A stretch of 64,000 nucleotides of DNA from Curtobacterium caseinilyticum. Its GTDB lineage: Bacteria > Actinomycetota > Actinomycetes > Actinomycetales > Microbacteriaceae. A program made the position numbers and the translations under genes. Of this stretch, positions 61,136 to 64,000 are shown in pieces; the stretch's first letter is position 1; each line of letters starts with the position of its first letter. The notes below the pieces were generated by a model that saw only the letters and a list, made by a program, of their open reading frames with translations, ran no database searches and was not told the origin of the DNA. Where the stretch lies: contig NZ_JAUCMN010000002.1 of the NCBI RefSeq assembly GCF_030363035.1, positions 186,001 to 250,000 on the forward strand. Direction: 5' to 3'.

Positions 61136-62167
61136 GTGCCGCACGCGCGCAGTGGCCGCCCCGTCCGCATCACCGACGTCGCCGCGCTCGCCGGGGTGTC
61201 GATCGGGACGGCCTCGAAGGCACTCAACGACACCGGGCAGCTGCGGGACGAGACCCGTGCACGGGTGAAGGACGCCGCCGAGAAGCTCGGGTTCGTCGGG
61301 GACGCCCGGGCTCGTGCGCTGTCGTCCGGGCGCACGTACACGGTGGGCATGATCACCACGGACTCGTTCGGGCGGTTCACGATGCCGGTGCTCCTCGGTG
61401 CGGAGGACGCCCTGTCTGCCGGCGAGGTCATGGTCCTGGTCTGCGACACCCGCGACGACCACGTGCGCGAGGCCCACTACCTCCGCTCGCTCGTCGCCCG
61501 CGGCGTCGACGGGATCATCGTCACCGGGCGTTCGGCCGACGCGAGGCCGCCCATCGACGTGCCCGTGCCCGTGCCGGTCGTCTACGCGCTGACCCCCTCG
61601 ACCGCGGCGTCCGACGTGTCGGTCACCCTCGACGACGCCGGGGGTGCCGCCGCGGCAGCGTCGCACCTGGTCGCGCTCGGGCGGCGGCGCGTGGCCGTCG
61701 TCACCGGTCCGACCGGGGCCCGCTCCGCCGTGAGTCGGGCGGAGGGAGCGCGCGTGGCGCTCGGCGACCGGATGGTGGGCGAGCCGATGCACGGCGAGTG
61801 GTCGGAGCGGTGGGGGCGGCAGGTAGTCGACCTGCTCGACCAGGGTCCCGGGGTCGGTGCTGGTGCTGCTGCTGGTGGTGCCGTCGACGCCGTCCTGTGC
61901 GGGAACGACCAGATCGCCCGCGGGGTGTGCGACCGGCTGCGGGAGACCGGGCGGAGCGTTCCCGGCGACGTCGCCGTCACCGGGTACGACGACTGGGACG
62001 TCGTGGCGCTCGCGAGCCGACCACCCCTGACGACGGTCGACATGCGGCTCGACGAGCTCGGCCGGATCGCCGGGAGGGCACTGCTCGAGCTCGTCGCCGG
62101 CGGACACCCCGCGTCGGTGTCGGTCACGCCGTCGCTGGTGGTGCGCGAGAGCACCCTCGGCGCGTAG
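61136..62167 (+). CDS. LacI-family regulator of the GH127 gene
   Basis: 343 aa. HTH: ITDVAALAGVSIGTASKALNDTGQL; sugar-binding core with GVDGIIVTGRSADARP and GYDDWDVVALASRPPLTTVD. A Gly/Ala-rich loop GVGAGAAAGGAV (about residue 245) interrupts the core. GTG start at 61136 has AAGGA eight bases upstream. Probably represses the divergent GH127 gene through the palindrome between them. Confidence 0.88.
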   Translation: MPHARSGRPVRITDVAALAGVSIGTASKALNDTGQLRDETRARVKDAAEKLGFVGDARARALSSGRTYTVGMITTDSFGRFTMPVLLGAEDALSAGEVMVLVCDTRDDHVREAHYLRSLVARGVDGIIVTGRSADARPPIDVPVPVPVVYALTPSTAASDVSVTLDDAGGAAAAASHLVALGRRRVAVVTGPTGARSAVSRAEGARVALGDRMVGEPMHGEWSERWGRQVVDLLDQGPGVGAGAAAGGAVDAVLCGNDQIARGVCDRLRETGRSVPGDVAVTGYDDWDVVALASRPPLTTVDMRLDELGRIAGRALLELVAGGHPASVSVTPSLVVRESTLGA

Positions 62168-62190
62168 CCCGGCCAGCGTCCTCGCCCTCC

Positions 62191-62275
62191 AGGTTCCGCA
62201 ATTGCGGCATCTCGGCGACGCGCGCGCCCCTCCTCGGAACCTCGACGTCGCGCGAGCGGCGAGTCGCGGGACCTC
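62191..62275. repeat. Repeat element, copy 2 (AGGTTCCG type)
   Basis: AGGTTCCG (62191-62198) and its complement CGGAACCT (about 62235-62242) bracket a loop containing CCGCAATTGCGG. Then CTCGACGTCGCGCGAGCGGC and GAGTCGCGGGACCTC. Same order as the element at 58690. Located 3' of the LacI gene. Confidence 0.65.
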
Positions 62276-62323
62276 GGCGAGCAGGACCCGGACGTGTCGG
62301 GCGAGGGCGAGGGCGAGGGCGAG

Positions 62324-62444
62324 GCGATCGTCGAGCGGTCGGGACGTGCCGCGAGGCGATCGGCGGGCGGGCGGGACGTGCGGCATGCCGATCGTCGAGC
62401 GGGCAGGACGTGCCGCATGCCGATGGTCGAGCGGGCGGGAGCCG
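62324..62444. repeat. Tandem 31-32-bp repeat
   Basis: Four consecutive units of 31-32 bp built on CGATCGTCGAGCGGGCAGGA, each with GGACGTGCCGCAT or a variant. A further single copy is near 62530-62558 (GCGATCGGCGAGCGGGCAGG). Preceded by a GGGCGA run. No ORF of likely function in this 530-bp gap. Confidence 0.65.
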
Positions 62445-62696
62445 TCGTCGCGCGGCGCCGGGCGTGACGAGAACGGCCCGCTCGACGGGGGTTCGGCCGT
62501 CGCACCGACGGTCCCGGACGTACGTGCGGCGATCGGCGAGCGGGCAGGACACGCCACGCGCGGGTCGTGTGCGGGTGGGATCGGGCACCCTGCCGTGTCG
62601 AGCGTGACGGAACCGGCCCGCTCGACGCGGTGCACAGCCGCCCCGTCGACCGCGACCGCGACCCCGCACGGCACGGCACGCCGCCGCGTTGCACGC

Positions 62697-62730
62697 GTGA
62701 GCGCTCACCTGCCATGATGTGAGCGCTCAC
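62697..62730. promoter_or_regulatory. Pair of LacI operators GTGAGCGCTCAC, sites 4 and 5
   Basis: Two perfect palindromes at 62697-62708 and 62719-62730, centres 22 bp apart (about two helical turns), upstream of the kinase gene. Same as sites 1-3. Confidence 0.85.
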
Positions 62731-62758
62731 GCAGGACGACGAGGTCTCGGGAGGACAC

Positions 62759-64000
62759 ATGAGCGACGACCGCCGACAGCAGGTCGAACACGGCCGCACC
62801 ACCCTCGGCATCGAGCTCGGCTCGACCCGGATCAAGGCCGTCCTGGTCGACGAGGACCTCCGCCCGATCGCGAGCGGTTCCCACGAGTGGGAGAACGAGT
62901 ACGTCGACGGGCGCTGGACCTACCCGCTGCTGGCCGTCGAGACCGGCGTCCGCGCGGCCTACGCCGACCTGGTCGCCGACGTCGAGCGGCAGTTCGGCGT
63001 CCGCCCCACGACCTTCCGCGCCGCCGGCGTCTCGGCGATGATGCACGGGTACCTGGCGTTCGACGCCGACGGTGACCTGCTCGTGCCGTTCCGGACCTGG
63101 CGCAACACCTCGACCGGCCCGGCAGCGGAGCAGCTCAGCGCCGCGCTCGACTTCAACGTCCCGCAGCGGTGGTCGATCGCGCACCTCGCGCAGGCCGTCC
63201 TGGACGACGAGCCGCACGTGGCGCAGGTCGCCGGGATCACCACGCTCGCGGGGTACGTGCACCGCATGCTCACCGGTCGCGACGTCCTCGGCGTCGGCGA
63301 CGCGAGCGGGATGTTCCCGATCGACTCGTCGCCGGTCGACAGCGCCCCGGGGGAGCCCGGCCGACGCGACTACGACGCCGGGATGCTCGCCACGACGCAG
63401 GACCTGCTCGGCAAGCGCGTCCCCGACCTGCGCGCCCTGCTGCCCGAGGTGCTCGTCGCCGGCGAGGACGCCGGTGCGCTCACCGCCGAGGGGGCCGCGT
63501 GGCTCGACCCGACCGGCACCCTGCAGCCCGGTGTCGCGTTCTGCCCGCCCGAGGGCGACGCGGGTACCGGCATGGTGGCGACGAACGCCGTCGCTCCCCG
63601 GACCGGCAACGTCAGTGTCGGCACGAGCATCTTCGCGATGGTCGTGCTCGAACGCGCGCTCGGCACCGCGCACGAGGAACTCGACGTGGTCACGACCCCC
63701 GCCGGTGACGCCGTCGCGATGGTGCACTGCAACAACGGCGCGAGCGAGATCGCCGCGTGGGCCCGCGTGTTCGGCCGCTTCGCCGAGGCGGCGGGCGAGC
63801 GCGCCGGCACGACCCCGCCGAGCATCGACGACGTCTACGCCACGCTCCTGGCCGAGGCGGCAGACGCCGACCCGGACGCCGGTGGCCTGCTGTCCTTCAA
63901 CTACCTGGCGGGTGAGCCGGTGACCGGCGTCGTCGACGGCCGACCCCTGCTGCTCCGCACCCCCGGTGCCCGGTTCACCCTCGGCAACCTCGTCCGCTCC
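62759..64000 (+). CDS. FGGY-family carbohydrate kinase (partial)
   Basis: 414 residues before the window ends, no stop reached. N-terminal FGGY motif TLGIELGSTRIKAVLVDE (about residues 15-32), then AAGVSAMMHGYLAF and a glycine-rich GNVSVGTSIFAM (about 284-295) of the second ATPase half. It phosphorylates a sugar; with arabinosidases and the shared operator a pentulose kinase such as L-ribulokinase is my inference, xylulokinase is possible. GGGAGG lies just upstream of the ATG, and the two LacI palindromes 29 bp before that. Confidence 0.82.
   Translation, partial: MSDDRRQQVEHGRTTLGIELGSTRIKAVLVDEDLRPIASGSHEWENEYVDGRWTYPLLAVETGVRAAYADLVADVERQFGVRPTTFRAAGVSAMMHGYLAFDADGDLLVPFRTWRNTSTGPAAEQLSAALDFNVPQRWSIAHLAQAVLDDEPHVAQVAGITTLAGYVHRMLTGRDVLGVGDASGMFPIDSSPVDSAPGEPGRRDYDAGMLATTQDLLGKRVPDLRALLPEVLVAGEDAGALTAEGAAWLDPTGTLQPGVAFCPPEGDAGTGMVATNAVAPRTGNVSVGTSIFAMVVLERALGTAHEELDVVTTPAGDAVAMVHCNNGASEIAAWARVFGRFAEAAGERAGTTPPSIDDVYATLLAEAADADPDAGGLLSFNYLAGEPVTGVVDGRPLLLRTPGARFTLGNLVRS

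Overview
The window is very GC-rich, densely coded actinobacterial chromosome. Gene content (GH10, GH35, GH51 and GH127 plant-polysaccharide enzymes, three LacI regulators, MmsAB/ChvE sugar uptake, a DtxR-type iron regulon, a factor-independent uricase, MMPL pump, many GTG starts and leaderless genes) fits Microbacteriaceae. A plant-associated Curtobacterium-like organism is my best guess, inferred from gene style and not from a database. I see no tRNA, rRNA, CRISPR array, transposase or phage gene.

Layout. 1-13.9 kb is mostly purine and ring-amine catabolism: a PDR-type flavin/2Fe-2S reductase, two AtzB/8-oxoguanine-deaminase-like amidohydrolases, a divergent xanthine dehydrogenase operon (FAD subunit, fused 2Fe-2S/molybdopterin subunit, XdhC), uricase and a MocA-like nucleotidyltransferase. 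A secreted GH10 xylanase-like lipoprotein and a GT39-like membrane glycosyltransferase lie within it. 14-27.6 kb holds a PIG-V-like mannosyltransferase, an Old Yellow Enzyme/small zinc-ribbon/MarR module, a TetR-MMPL module, a polyol dehydrogenase, a GNAT/hydrolase pair, a class A beta-lactamase and a bifunctional PBP. 27.8-33.4 kb is iron-siderophore uptake (binding protein, ATPase, two permeases, divergent siderophore-interacting protein) with two DtxR/IdeR boxes.

33.6-64 kb is mainly carbohydrate uptake and breakdown. A CUT1 ABC system is divergent from a GH51 arabinofuranosidase. A LacI gene is divergent from a second CUT1 system plus a GH35 beta-galactosidase. A CUT2 system (ChvE-MmsA-MmsB) is divergent from a second LacI. 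A GH127 beta-L-arabinofuranosidase is divergent from a third LacI, followed by an FGGY kinase cut by the window end. Between them lie a GNAT-GrpB-GNAT fusion, a 3-hydroxyacyl-CoA dehydrogenase, a spore-photoproduct-lyase-like radical SAM protein, CsbD, a PRISE-type reductase, a DUF3253-like protein and a GH13 enzyme. Five perfect GTGAGCGCTCAC palindromes tie the first CUT1 system, GH51, the CUT2 system and the kinase into one apparent arabinose/arabinan regulon. The other two LacI proteins sit beside two different palindromes.

The least explained feature is the 3'-intergenic DNA. One family is a short hairpin built on GACGGGAGGC (about eight copies, with compensatory base changes). The other is a larger composite element of two palindromes plus 19-bp tandem units (four copies, both orientations). 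All lie at gene ends or between operon genes, never inside a gene. A 170-bp poly-G/poly-C stretch near 58.8-58.95 kb looks like a sequence or assembly artefact.
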